From NCBI RefSeq assembly GCF_039929605.1, contig NZ_JBDSQX010000007.1, positions 20,669-84,668 of the forward strand: DNA of 64,000 bases, written 5' to 3'. Below, piece after piece: positions 55,444 through 63,400 of the stretch (position 1 is its first letter; the number at the start of each line of letters is the position of its first letter). The notes beneath the pieces were generated by a model. It did not search any database and was not told the origin of the DNA. It saw only the letters and a program-made list of their open reading frames with translations. A program made the translations under genes and the position numbers. Source of the stretch: Pelomonas sp039929605 (GTDB lineage: Bacteria > Pseudomonadota > Gammaproteobacteria > Burkholderiales > Burkholderiaceae_C).

Positions 55444-56285
55444 ATGGACCACACCAACGACGAACCACCTCCGTTTTGGCGCTCACGCGGGGGCCTCGCG
55501 CTCCTGGTGGCTGCGCTGGTCGGCGGATTCCTGCTGACCTCTACCTGCTCTCGGGCTGGCTCGGTACGAAGTTCCCGGGCGTCAATCTGTTCGGCCACGA
55601 CGCAGGCCACCTCTGGTGGCTGGTGACAGGGCAGCACGGCAATCCGCATTTTGGTGTGCTCCACATCCTGAGCATCGTGGTTCTGTTCGGTGGCTTCATG
55701 TTGCTGTCGAATGCGTGGCAGGTGCTGTACCACGCGCAGCGTCGACACCAACTCGCCACGGCCGGCCCCTACCGACGGGTGCGCCACCCGCAGTACATCG
55801 GTTTCGTGGCCATCATGTTCGGCTTCCTATTGCAATGGCCGACGCTGCTCACGTTGGCGATGTTCCCGGTTCTTGTCTTCGTGTACGTGCGGCTCACGGT
55901 TTCGGAAGAGCGTGACTCGGAGAAGGCCTTTGGCGATGCGTGGCGCGCTACGCTGCCGTCACACCACGGTTCATTCCGCACTTTTCGAAGGACGACAGTG
56001 CACGGCCGGTCAGCGACCACTAGAGGCGCTGAACTTGCCGCCGGACTGGGCGCCGTCGTTCTGGGCGCCGGATTGGCGCTGATGCTGCCGGAGTGGTTCC
56101 GTGCCTACGCTGCGCCCCTACTGGTCGGAGGCGTTGTCGTTCATGGGGTCGGCATGACACTGAAGTACCGACTGGAAGCCCGTGACGGCTCGCCGCTGTG
56201 GTGGGAGCGGGCTCTCTTCTGGCTCTGCTGGGTGTGCCTGGCGGCCCTTGCAGTCGGGAGCGCCGCCGGTCTGGTGCTCCGATAG
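55444..56285 (+). pseudogene. Chimeric remnant: DUF2933-like start joined out of frame to an isoprenylcysteine methyltransferase-like protein
   Basis: The first frame (55444-55626) reads MDHTNDEPPPFWRSRGGLAL and LVGGFLLT, which resembles the opening of small DUF2933 membrane proteins found in metal-resistance clusters. At CTGACC near 55536 sense moves to another frame that reads LYLLSGWLGTKFPGVNLFGHDAGHLWW and then an ICMT/PEMT-like core: GPYRRVRHPQYIGF with the RHPQY motif, FGFLLQWPTLLTLAMFPVL and EERDSEKAFGDAWRA. A further 95 residues with two membrane helices follow to 56285. The N-terminus of the methyltransferase and the C-terminus of the DUF2933 protein are both missing, as after a deletion joining two neighbouring genes. 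Confidence 0.55.
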
Positions 56286-56291
56286 TGCCGC

Positions 56292-56322
56292 CTGACCTTT
56301 CAATCATGGAAAGGTCGAAACT
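56292..56322 (+). promoter_or_regulatory. CueR-type promoter/operator of copA
   Basis: CTGACC at 56292-56297 stands 19 bp from GAAACT (56317-56322). The palindrome GACCTTTC-AATCATG-GAAAGGTC occupies 56294-56316. It lies 24 bp before the copA ATG, giving copA its own metal-responsive start. Confidence 0.75.
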
Positions 56323-56345
56323 CCCCACAGGAACAGGAGTGCGCC

Positions 56346-58616
56346 ATGCAACCCTACAGCGGAACGACGGATGACCACGCCCATGCGGGGCACGAGCACC
56401 ATCAGGGCACGCACGTCATGCCCGACGGCACGGTGATGGCTGGAGCGCATCAAGCGCCAGCAGCAGCGCTCGAATCGACGGTGATCGTGTCCCCGAGCAA
56501 GCAGGTCGTATACACCTGCCCAATGCACCCGCAAATTCACCAGATGGGGCCGGGCAATTGCCCCATCTGCGGCATGACCCTCGAACCGGTACTCGCAACA
56601 GCGGAGACTGGCGAGAGCCCCGAGCTGCGCGACATGACCCGGCGGTTCTGGACAGGTCTGGCATTGACTGCGCCTGTCTTCGCGCTGGAGATGGGTGGTC
56701 ACCTGTTCAACATCCACCACCTCATCGCTCAGCAGACCTCGAACTGGGTGCAACTGCTTCTCGGCACGCCGGTGGTCTTGTGGGCCGGGTGGCCGTTCTT
56801 CGTGCGCGCGGTGGCGTCAGTGAAGAACCGCAGCCTCAACATGTTCTCGCTCATCGCTCTCGGCACGGGTGCGGCCTGGCTCTTCAGCATCGTCGGCACG
56901 CTGGCGCCGCAGCTCTTCCCGAGCGACCTGCGATTGGAAGATGGAGCGGTACAGATCTACTTCGAAGCAGCGGCCGTCATCACCGTGCTGGTGCTGCTCG
57001 GCCAGGTGCTCGAGTTGCGCGCGCGCGAGAAAACATCCGGCGCCATCAAGGCGCTGCTCGGTCTGGCGCCGAAGACCGCGGTGAAGGTGGGTCCCAGTGG
57101 AATCGACGAGACCGTGCAGGTCGACTCCATCCAGGTCAACGACCTCCTTCGCGTTCGTCCGGGCGAGAAGATCCCGGTCGACGGCCAACTCACTGAGGGC
57201 AAGGGCAACGTCGACGAGTCAATGGTGACGGGCGAACCTATTCCTGTTGCCAAGACCGTGGGTTCGAAGGTCACCGCCGGCACGTTGAATCAGACCGGCG
57301 GCTTCGTGATGAAGGCCGAGAAGGTCGGCGCCGATACCCTGCTCTCGCAAATCGTGCACATGGTGGCGGCCGCCCAGCGCAGCCGTGCCCCCATCCAGCG
57401 CATGGCCGACCAGGTCGCGGGCTGGTTCGTGCCCGTTGTCATCTTGATTGCCGTGGCGACGTTCGGCGTGTGGATGGTCTGGGGCCCCTCGCCGGCGTTC
57501 AGCTACGCGCTCATCACGGCGGTCGCTGTCCTCATCATCGCGTGCCCTTGTGCGCTCGGCCTGGCCACCCCCATGTCCATCATGGTCGGTGTCGGCAAGG
57601 GCGCGCAACACGGGGTGCTGATCCGCGATGCCGAAGCGCTCGAGCGCATGGAGAAGGTCGACACGCTGGTGCTGGACAAGACTGGCACGCTGACCGAAGG
57701 CCGGCCAACGGTCGTTCACATAGCGCCCGCCAACGGATTTTCAGCCGACGACGTGCTGCAGAAACTGGCGAGCGTGGAGCGCGCCAGTGAACACCCTCTG
57801 GCACTGGCCATCGTGAACGACGCGCAGGAGCGCAAGCTGGCGTTGTCGGTGGTGACCGACTTCGACTCTCCGGTCGGAAAGGGTGTCGTCGGCACCGTCG
57901 ATGGTGCTCAGGTCGTTTCCGGCAGCAGCAAGTTCCTCACCGAAAACGGCATTGAGGTGAGCTCGCTGAACCAGTCCGCCGAAGCGCAACGCGCGAAGGC
58001 GGCGACGGTCATCTTCGTTGGTGTCGGCGGCAAGCTGGCAGGCTTCGTGGCCATTGCAGACCCCATCAAGGCCACGACACCACGGGCGCTGGAAGCTCTG
58101 AAGGCGGCTGGCGTTCGCATCGTGATGCTCACGGGCGATGGCAAGACGACAGCAGAAGCCGTGGGCAAGCAACTCGGCATCGACGAGGTCGTGGCCGAAG
58201 TGTTCCCGGAAGACAAGGTCGCGGTGGTGCAGCGCTTGATGAAGGAAGGCAGGGTCGTTGCCATGGCAGGCGACGGCGTCAACGATTCTCCAGCCCTGGC
58301 CGCGGCCACGGTCGGCATTGCGATGGGGACCGGCACCGATGTGGCCATGGAGAGTGCTGGCATCACGCTGCTCAAAGGTGACCTCATGGGCATCGTTCGA
58401 GCGAGAACGCTGTCGCGCGCAACCATGAGCAATATCAGGCAGAACCTGTTCCTCTCGTTTGCGTACAACGTGGCGGGCATTCCTCTCGCGGCGGGCGTGC
58501 TCTATCCGTTCTTCGGCACGCTGTTGTCGCCCGTGATCGCGGCCGCCGCGATGGCGCTGTCGTCGGTCAGCGTCATCGGGAATGCACTGCGCCTGCGGAC
58601 CGTCAAGGTGGACTGA
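56346..58616 (+). CDS. copA: Copper-translocating P1B-type ATPase
   Basis: This 756-residue P-type ATPase has a His-rich N-terminus (DDHAHAGHEHHQGTH) and a heavy-metal-binding domain YTCPMHPQIHQ...CPICGM (residues 56-77) instead of classical HMA domains. Eight membrane helices are predicted. The ion-path motif CPC is at 400-402, phosphorylation site DKTGT with Asp444, the HP motif EHPLA, GDGKTTAEAV and GDGVNDSPAL in the soluble domains, and MALSSVSVIGNALRLR at the last helix. These features fit the Cu(I)-exporting CopA/CopB-like group. A CueR-type operator precedes it. Confidence 0.95.
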   Translation: MQPYSGTTDDHAHAGHEHHQGTHVMPDGTVMAGAHQAPAAALESTVIVSPSKQVVYTCPMHPQIHQMGPGNCPICGMTLEPVLATAETGESPELRDMTRRFWTGLALTAPVFALEMGGHLFNIHHLIAQQTSNWVQLLLGTPVVLWAGWPFFVRAVASVKNRSLNMFSLIALGTGAAWLFSIVGTLAPQLFPSDLRLEDGAVQIYFEAAAVITVLVLLGQVLELRAREKTSGAIKALLGLAPKTAVKVGPSGIDETVQVDSIQVNDLLRVRPGEKIPVDGQLTEGKGNVDESMVTGEPIPVAKTVGSKVTAGTLNQTGGFVMKAEKVGADTLLSQIVHMVAAAQRSRAPIQRMADQVAGWFVPVVILIAVATFGVWMVWGPSPAFSYALITAVAVLIIACPCALGLATPMSIMVGVGKGAQHGVLIRDAEALERMEKVDTLVLDKTGTLTEGRPTVVHIAPANGFSADDVLQKLASVERASEHPLALAIVNDAQERKLALSVVTDFDSPVGKGVVGTVDGAQVVSGSSKFLTENGIEVSSLNQSAEAQRAKAATVIFVGVGGKLAGFVAIADPIKATTPRALEALKAAGVRIVMLTGDGKTTAEAVGKQLGIDEVVAEVFPEDKVAVVQRLMKEGRVVAMAGDGVNDSPALAAATVGIAMGTGTDVAMESAGITLLKGDLMGIVRARTLSRATMSNIRQNLFLSFAYNVAGIPLAAGVLYPFFGTLLSPVIAAAAMALSSVSVIGNALRLRTVKVD

Positions 58617-58617
58617 G

Positions 58618-59046
58618 ATGAGTCAGCCGGTGCGTCGTGGCGCTGCCGAGTGGCTCATTGCGGCCTGCGGCGCCTGGCAGGTCGGGCTGGGGTTGTATTT
58701 CATCTTCGTTCGTCCTGCTCTCCTACCGGAGGACCTGCGCTACCTGGGCGTTGAGCCGCAAGCGCTGAAGGCCGCAGTTCCGCTACTCGCAGACTGGCTT
58801 GGCAAGGTGTTCACGGTGATGGGCGGCTTCATGGCAGGCGCCGGCGTTTTCATCGCGTATTTCGGTTGGGAGGTAATGCCGCTGCGACCACGCGGGGCGG
58901 CAATCGCACTGGCATTGGCCGGCGCCTTGGCGCTCGGGCTGATGAGCGCCGTGAACTTCGCGCTGCACTCGGACTTCAGGTGGCTGCTTCTAATGCCGCC
59001 CATAGCGTGGGCGGCGGCTGTGTGGCTCTACGCGCGCCGAGACTGA
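58618..59046 (+). CDS. Small four-helix membrane protein
   Basis: The 142-residue product has four hydrophobic segments (about residues 10-30, 58-78, 90-112 and 118-138). I do not recognise a named family. It starts one base after the copA stop, so it is very probably co-translated with copA and linked to the metal module. There are no Cys or His clusters that would suggest metal binding. Confidence 0.7.
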   Translation: MSQPVRRGAAEWLIAACGAWQVGLGLYFIFVRPALLPEDLRYLGVEPQALKAAVPLLADWLGKVFTVMGGFMAGAGVFIAYFGWEVMPLRPRGAAIALALAGALALGLMSAVNFALHSDFRWLLLMPPIAWAAAVWLYARRD

Positions 59047-59087
59047 GCGGCCCTTTGCGAGCACCCGTGCATGTTTCCTCGAAGCGG

Positions 59088-59555
59088 TCATCGGTGAGCG
59101 CCGGCAAGTGGCCGAACAGTGACTTCCGCGATTGCGATGGATCGTCGCCCTTTCGAGGACTTACCAACTGTCACCTCGCCATGCAGCACAACCAGCTTGA
59201 TTTTCAGCCGCTGTGCATTCCGGCTCAGGACTTCGTTCAGCGTCGCCATGTGTTTTGCCCCAGCAGTCTCGGCACAGGCCAGATGCAAACCGTCGCAGGC
59301 GCGTAAGGCACTGGACGGTTCGAGTACCAATTCCGCTGACCGATGGAAGTGGGCGGGTTCGACCGGGAGCAGTCGGAGGTCGGCAGCCACCGTGCGTTCT
59401 AAACGGGCCCAGGCACCCTGAGCCTGCTGCACGTCGATGGCGCAGGTGCGCTGCTTGATGCCGAGGGCTCTGGCGAATTCCGGAACACACCAAGCCGCAG
59501 CGACGAGTTCACCTTTCTCACGGGCATACCAGTCGGCGACTGCCGCGCTGTTCAA
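59088..59555 (-). pseudogene. PIN-domain (VapC-like) toxin lacking its N-terminus
   Basis: The 155-residue frame contains the middle and end of a PIN domain: VADWYAREKGELVAAAWCVPEFARALGIKQ with the second acidic residue (Glu), then SSALRACDGLHLACAETAGAKHMATLNEVL with the third (Asp). The first strand with the catalytic Y-L-D-T-S motif is missing, and the preceding codons are unrelated. No antitoxin gene is adjacent. The C-terminal 30 residues run beyond the usual end. It is most likely an inactive relic. Confidence 0.6.
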
Positions 59556-59622
59556 CGACAGCAGGCGCCGGACACCCGCCCACGCGCAGTGGCACGCGCA
59601 GGGGTGGCATTGCTCCCGGCCT

Positions 59623-59991
59623 TCAAGCCTTCACTTCAACCACCGGTTCGAAGCCGCCGAGGATCATGCGTTTGCCGTCGAAGGGCATGGGTGGGTTGCC
59701 CGGAGTGGACGGGTCCATGCGCGGGTCTTCCATCATCTTCTTCATGCCGGCGTCGCGCGTGGCTTTGTCCGGCCATTCGACCCATGAGAAGGCCACCGTC
59801 TCCTCGGCCGTGGCTTGCACGGCGCGGCGGAAGTCGGTGACTTTGCCGTCGGGGACGTCGTCGCCCCAACTCTCCATGACACGGAGGGCGCCCAGCTCGA
59901 TGAACATCGCGTCGAAGTGGCGCGCGTGCTCGATGAACTTTTGCTTGTTGGCGGTGGGCACCGCGATGACGAAACCATCGATGTAGGACAT
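59623..59991 (-). CDS. DUF1428 family protein
   Basis: The 122-residue alpha/beta-barrel-like protein has YIDGFVIAVPTANKQKFIEHA at the N-terminus, MESWGDDVPDGKVTDFRRAV, FSWVEWPDKATRDAGMKKMMEDPRM and MPFDGKRMILGGFEPVVE. These are characteristic of DUF1428 (YbaA-like) proteins, a family of unknown function with a dimeric ABM fold. The start at 59991 is supported by AGGAG a few bases upstream. It is a single-gene unit. Confidence 0.9.
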   Translation of the reverse strand: MSYIDGFVIAVPTANKQKFIEHARHFDAMFIELGALRVMESWGDDVPDGKVTDFRRAVQATAEETVAFSWVEWPDKATRDAGMKKMMEDPRMDPSTPGNPPMPFDGKRMILGGFEPVVEVKA

Positions 59992-60358
59992 GTCTTCACT
60001 CCTGTTCAGTTGACCGGTCGGCGCACCCGCCGGTGGGCACGTCGCAGTCCTTCGACGAACGACGGGACGCCAAATCGACATGGCGTGGGCGCGCGTCGTG
60101 GAACAAGGCCAGGATCTTCGGCCAGAAGGCACCGATCAAGGTCAAGGACATGTGCGCATTCCGAATCCGGCCTCGGCGCCGACGAACGCCCGCGCCCGAC
60201 TTTTCAAAGGTCACCGGGGCGGCGCGCGGAATGCGCCGTCGCGGCGGCCATGCTGGGTTCGTCCAGCAGTAGCTGGAAACTGGATGTGGCTGCTGTTGCC
60301 CATGCGGCGCTGGAAGAAGCGAATTCGCTCCAGCACCGGCGCGATAAGCGCGTGGGGA
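59992..60358. other. 367-bp region without a supported gene
   Basis: The translations here are short and basic. A plus-strand patch near 60270-60369 (AAVAHAALEEANSLQHRRDK) is plausible protein without a start, probably another fragment. The DUF1428 promoter (leftward) must lie near 60020-60060. Confidence 0.4.
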
Positions 60359-60598
60359 CTATGCGTTGACCTGAGCTCGGAGGGCGCCGCGGATATTCAT
60401 GGCTGCCAGGCACACCTGCAGCAAGATCAGCGCGTAGGCCTGCGCGTGTACGCCCCAAGTAGTCCAAAGCACATTGCTGGCGAGGAAGAGCCAGAACCCG
60501 ATCTGGCGTCGGCGCTTCTCTGAAGAGCCGACGAACCAGGCCGCCCATACGGTGACGACCATGGCCGGCCACTGCACTGCATCAAGGGTCAGGTCCAT
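60359..60598 (-). CDS. Small membrane protein, SWEET/PQ-loop-like size, unknown function
   Basis: The 79-residue product has three hydrophobic segments separated by short loops. It opens MDLTLDAVQWPAMVVTVWAA with a basic loop GSSEKRRRQ, then FWLFLASNVLWTTWGVHAQA and the last helix LILLQVCLAAMNIRG. I recall similar small proteins from many betaproteobacteria without known function. A hairpin terminator stands upstream and belongs to the next gene. Confidence 0.7.
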   Translation of the reverse strand: MDLTLDAVQWPAMVVTVWAAWFVGSSEKRRRQIGFWLFLASNVLWTTWGVHAQAYALILLQVCLAAMNIRGALRAQVNA

Positions 60599-60635
60599 TG
60601 CGACTCCCGTCGAATGCCGAAGGCAGTACAACGAA

Positions 60636-60658
60636 AAGAGGCGGCCAGGCCGCCTCTT
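60636..60658 (-). terminator. Hairpin terminator downstream of the stress-protein gene
   Basis: AAGAGGCGG (60636-60644) pairs with CCGCCTCTT (60650-60658) around a short loop. On the minus strand it is followed by TTTTCGTT, as expected for a terminator of the leftward gene ending at 60675. Confidence 0.75.
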
Positions 60659-60674
60659 CACAGAGGTTGCACGA

Positions 60675-61202
60675 TCAAAGATAGACGTGCTGACCGTTGG
60701 CACCATTCCACTCGCGCGCGAAGTGCTCGGCGTCTTCATCGCTCTTGGCGCGAACGCCGACCAGGATGCCGCCGTTCTTGATGCCCTCTTCGTACTGCTT
60801 GACGCGTTCCTCGGGCATGTTCCATCCGACTAGCGCGCCGACCAGGCCGCCGCTGGCAGCTCCGGCGCCTGCGCCGGCGATTGCAGCGGCCAGCGGCCCT
60901 GCCACAACAAGACCGAGACCGGGGATGGCAATGCTGGTGCCCACCGCTGCCACTGCGGCAGCGATCGCGCCGATCGTGCCGCCGATAGCGCCGCCGATGC
61001 CGGCGCCTTCAGCAGCCTTGTTGCCCAGTTCCGTCTCAGTGCCGGCGGGCACGAAGTGGCGGGTGCGCGTTTCGTCAGACATGACGACGTCGACGTCGCT
61101 GTTGCTGTAGCCACGGGCGCTGGTTGCGTTGTAAGCGGCTTCAGCGCTGGCGCGGTCGGCGAACAGGCCAGTGACGAGGCGGTTGTTGTTGGTGATGGTC
61201 AT
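60675..61202 (-). CDS. General stress protein with glycine-zipper segment (YflT-like)
   Basis: The 175-residue product starts with an alpha/beta segment typical of heat-induced stress protein YflT domains (NNNRLVTGLFADRASAEAAYNA, DVDVVMSDETRTRHF). A long Gly/Ala-rich hydrophobic stretch follows (about residues 66-125, GIGGAIGGTIGAIAAAVAAV and AAAIAGAGAGAASGGLVGAL) of the glycine-zipper kind. It ends with VKQYEEGIKNGGILVGVRAK. Presumably membrane-associated and stress-linked; the exact role is unknown. AGGAG is visible just upstream of its start. Confidence 0.82.
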   Translation of the reverse strand: MTITNNNRLVTGLFADRASAEAAYNATSARGYSNSDVDVVMSDETRTRHFVPAGTETELGNKAAEGAGIGGAIGGTIGAIAAAVAAVGTSIAIPGLGLVVAGPLAAAIAGAGAGAASGGLVGALVGWNMPEERVKQYEEGIKNGGILVGVRAKSDEDAEHFAREWNGANGQHVYL

Positions 61203-61228
61203 AAGAACTCCTTAGAAAAGTGAATGAA

Positions 61229-61561
61229 TCAGTTGCGGTCGGGGCGCGGCGCCAGGTTGGCGCTGCGGTTGCCCGATGGCGCGCCCGTCGTGCCGTCAGC
61301 GTGGGTCGTGCCCGCGACAGAGGACTCGACCTTGTGACCCGCTTGGCGCGCCCGGTCTGCAGCGGTCGGACCCGTGCGAACAACGGTGGCGACGTCAGAT
61401 CGTTTGATGGCTTGGTCGTTTGCCGCCTTGGCGGTTTCCGGGGTCACACCGACTGCGTTCGGTTGCGAGGCTGCGGTGGACGGCGTGTCGGCGGGTTGAG
61501 CAAAGGCTGTCATCGATGCGACAGCGATGGCCAGCGAAGCAGAGATTCGTGCTGCGTTCAT
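61229..61561 (-). CDS. Small secreted protein of unknown function
   Basis: The 110-residue product has a signal peptide (about 1-22, ending TAFAQP) and a low-complexity mature part rich in Ala, Thr and Asp (PETAKAANDQAIKRSDVATV, AADRARQAGHKVESSV). I recognise no domain. It lies 26 bp upstream of the stress-protein gene in the same direction and may be co-transcribed. Confidence 0.65.
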   Translation of the reverse strand: MNAARISASLAIAVASMTAFAQPADTPSTAASQPNAVGVTPETAKAANDQAIKRSDVATVVRTGPTAADRARQAGHKVESSVAGTTHADGTTGAPSGNRSANLAPRPDRN

Positions 61562-61662
61562 GGTCAGTCTCCGGGTTGCAAGAGAGCTGCACTTTGAATC
61601 TGTTGCGCGCCCATGGCCGTGGGCCGTTGTAATGTTCAGTTGTAGGACTTGGCTGGCGCCGA

Positions 61663-61890
61663 ATGGGCCTGATCGCAGTGCAACTTCGAGAAGGGCTGAC
61701 CTTCAAAAGCGGCCGGACGCGTGCGCAGAAGTTCATGCCGGAACTGCGGGCGCGCATCAGTGCTGGAGAGATCGGCCCGGACGCCATCGTGACGCACGCC
61801 TTGCCGACACAGGACGCAGCGCGCGGCTACGAAATATTCAATGAGAAGCAGGAGGACTGCCGCAAGATCATCCTGCGCCCCAGTGCTTAG
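61663..61890 (+). pseudogene. C-terminal fragment of a zinc-type alcohol dehydrogenase
   Basis: The 75-residue frame reads LTFKSGRTRAQKFMPELRAR, then DAIVTHALPTQDAARGYEIFNEKQEDCRKIILRP. This is the last module of MDR-superfamily zinc alcohol dehydrogenases, in which ITHRLPLDEAxxAYEIF is characteristic. The catalytic and nucleotide-binding domains are absent, with unrelated sequence upstream of about 61655. It is a truncated relic. Confidence 0.65.
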
Positions 61891-61934
61891 AACAACGGAC
61901 AGGCAAGCCAAGCATGAGCACCGTTCGCTATCTT

Positions 61935-61966
61935 TCGATTGCTCGATTGCTCGATTGCTTGATTGC
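61935..61966 (+). repeat. 8-bp microsatellite, four units
   Basis: TCGATTGC is repeated three times in tandem, followed by TTGATTGC. It lies between the dehydrogenase fragment and the LytTR fragment. Tracts like this can change length by slippage. Confidence 0.7.
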
Positions 61967-61971
61967 CCGAT

Positions 61972-62050
61972 GCTGGAAACGCCGCTGGCCGAACTGGAAA
62001 CTCAGCTCGACCCGGCGCAGTTCTTCCGCGCCAACCGCCTACGCTCCTAG
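61972..62050 (+). pseudogene. Fragment of a LytTR DNA-binding domain
   Basis: Twenty-six codons read MLETPLAELETQLDPAQFFRANRL and then a stop. The pattern is the middle of LytTR response-regulator domains, where pLxxLexqLdpxxFfRxHRS is expected. Everything before and after is missing. Confidence 0.5.
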
Positions 62051-62093
62051 ACGCGCGCCGTCGCCGGCTGTGCGGCGGCGGGTAAGAGGCGGC

Positions 62094-62672
62094 TCAAGGC
62101 CTGGCTGGAGCGCTGATCGCCAGTTGCTTGCGCAGGGCGGCCACCATGCGCGCATCAGCGCCCGCCAGCATGCCCGTGCGCGCGGCGATGCGGCCTTCGC
62201 CGTCGAGCAGGATCAGTTCCGCGCTGTGGTTGAACTCGCCGTCGGGCAGCGCGCGGTACTGGAACTTCAGCATCGCTGCGATCTTGCGCGCGGTGGCCGG
62301 GTCGGTGCGGGCCAGCGTCCATTGCGCGGCGTCCAGGCCGCGCTCGCTGGCCATGGCGGCGAGCTTGGCCGGTGTGTCGCGCACCGGGTCGAAGCTGATC
62401 AGCAGCACCTTCACGCGGCCGCGCTCGGCCGCAGGGAGCGCGGCCTGCGTGTCGCGTGCGGCGTCGATGAGCATGGGGCAGACGAACTGGCAGGACGTGT
62501 AGAACATGCTGACCAGCACCGGCTGGCCGCGGCCGGTGTCGAGCTTGATGGCCTGGCCGCGCTGGTCGGTCAGCGTCGCGTCGAGCTGGTAGACGGAGTC
62601 GCCCGGCAGCGCGAAGGCGGCGCCAGCGAAGCCAAGCCAGCAGACCCAGCTCAGGAGCAGGCGCCGCTTCAT
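62094..62672 (-). CDS. SCO1/SenC family thioredoxin-fold copper protein
   Basis: The 192-residue product has an N-terminal signal or anchor (about 1-22). The copper-binding motif CQFVC gives Cys61 and Cys65, and His149 sits in the FNHSAELILLD segment: the full Cys-Cys-His set of SCO proteins. These deliver copper to CuA of oxidases or to other cuproenzymes. The ATG at 62672 overlaps the TGA of the SUMF1-like gene, so it is coupled to it and, through it, to the nirK-type gene. It could serve copper insertion into NirK (inference). Confidence 0.88.
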   Translation of the reverse strand: MKRRLLLSWVCWLGFAGAAFALPGDSVYQLDATLTDQRGQAIKLDTGRGQPVLVSMFYTSCQFVCPMLIDAARDTQAALPAAERGRVKVLLISFDPVRDTPAKLAAMASERGLDAAQWTLARTDPATARKIAAMLKFQYRALPDGEFNHSAELILLDGEGRIAARTGMLAGADARMVAALRKQLAISAPARP

Positions 62673-63400
62673 CGCCACACCTCACGCGCGCAGCGAAAGC
62701 CCAGGCTGCCGGTGCTGTCCCCGCCGCCTAGCGAGGAGAGCAGGGCGACGCGCATCAGCACGGCGTAGTTCTGCCGGTCTTGCAGGTCTATGGCGCCGGC
62801 ACCGCAGAACTTCAGCAGGTCGGGGTCGCCGGCGCTGCGGCTGTCGGCGTTGACGAGCAGGGCGTTGAAGTCCTCCACCCATTCCCACACCAGCCCATGC
62901 AGGTCACGCACGCCGTAGACATTGGCCGCGCCGCCCACCGCCGGCAGTGGCCCGTCGGCCGGCCGCGCATACCAGCCGAGGATGCGCGCCAGCCAGGCCG
63001 GGTCGCCGCGCGCATCGGTGCGGGTTGCGTCGGCTGCGGCGGCGTATTCCCATTCATGCCAGGTCGGCAGCCGGCCGCCTTCGACCTCGGCCTCGCAATA
63101 GGCCTGGGCCGCGAACCAGCTGACTGCAGTGACCGGCGCGTCGCCTTCGTCGACACCCTGCTGCAGATAGCCGGGGCCGGCGAACACGGCCGGCACGCGG
63201 TCCGGCTGCCACTCGCCATGCGTGCTCAGGAACTGGCGGAACTCGGTGCGCGTGACCGGGGTCTCGCGCAACTCGAAGGCGGCGATGCGCGTCGGCTCGA
63301 GGTCCGTGTCGCGCGCGAGCACGCTGCTCAAGGTGCCTGCCGGCAGAGGCACGTAGCTGGCGGCGGCGAGGCCCAGCAGCGCCGCAGCGAGGCCCATCAA
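62669..63400 (-). CDS. Formylglycine-generating-enzyme-like (SUMF1) protein, NirV type
   Basis: The 243-residue protein has a short hydrophobic N-terminus and a SUMF1/FGE-sulfatase domain: FELRETPVTRTEFRQFL, PVTAVSWFAAQAYCEAEVEGGRLPTWHEWEYAA, NVYGVRDLHGLVWEWVEDF and the last strand GSLGFRCAREVW. NirV proteins of this fold are typical partners of nirK. The catalytic cysteine pair of true formylglycine enzymes is not apparent. It overlaps the nirK stop region by four bases (63397-63400) and the SCO gene at its end. Confidence 0.82.
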   Translation of the reverse strand: MMGLAAALLGLAAASYVPLPAGTLSSVLARDTDLEPTRIAAFELRETPVTRTEFRQFLSTHGEWQPDRVPAVFAGPGYLQQGVDEGDAPVTAVSWFAAQAYCEAEVEGGRLPTWHEWEYAAAADATRTDARGDPAWLARILGWYARPADGPLPAVGGAANVYGVRDLHGLVWEWVEDFNALLVNADSRSAGDPDLLKFCGAGAIDLQDRQNYAVLMRVALLSSLGGGDSTGSLGFRCAREVWR

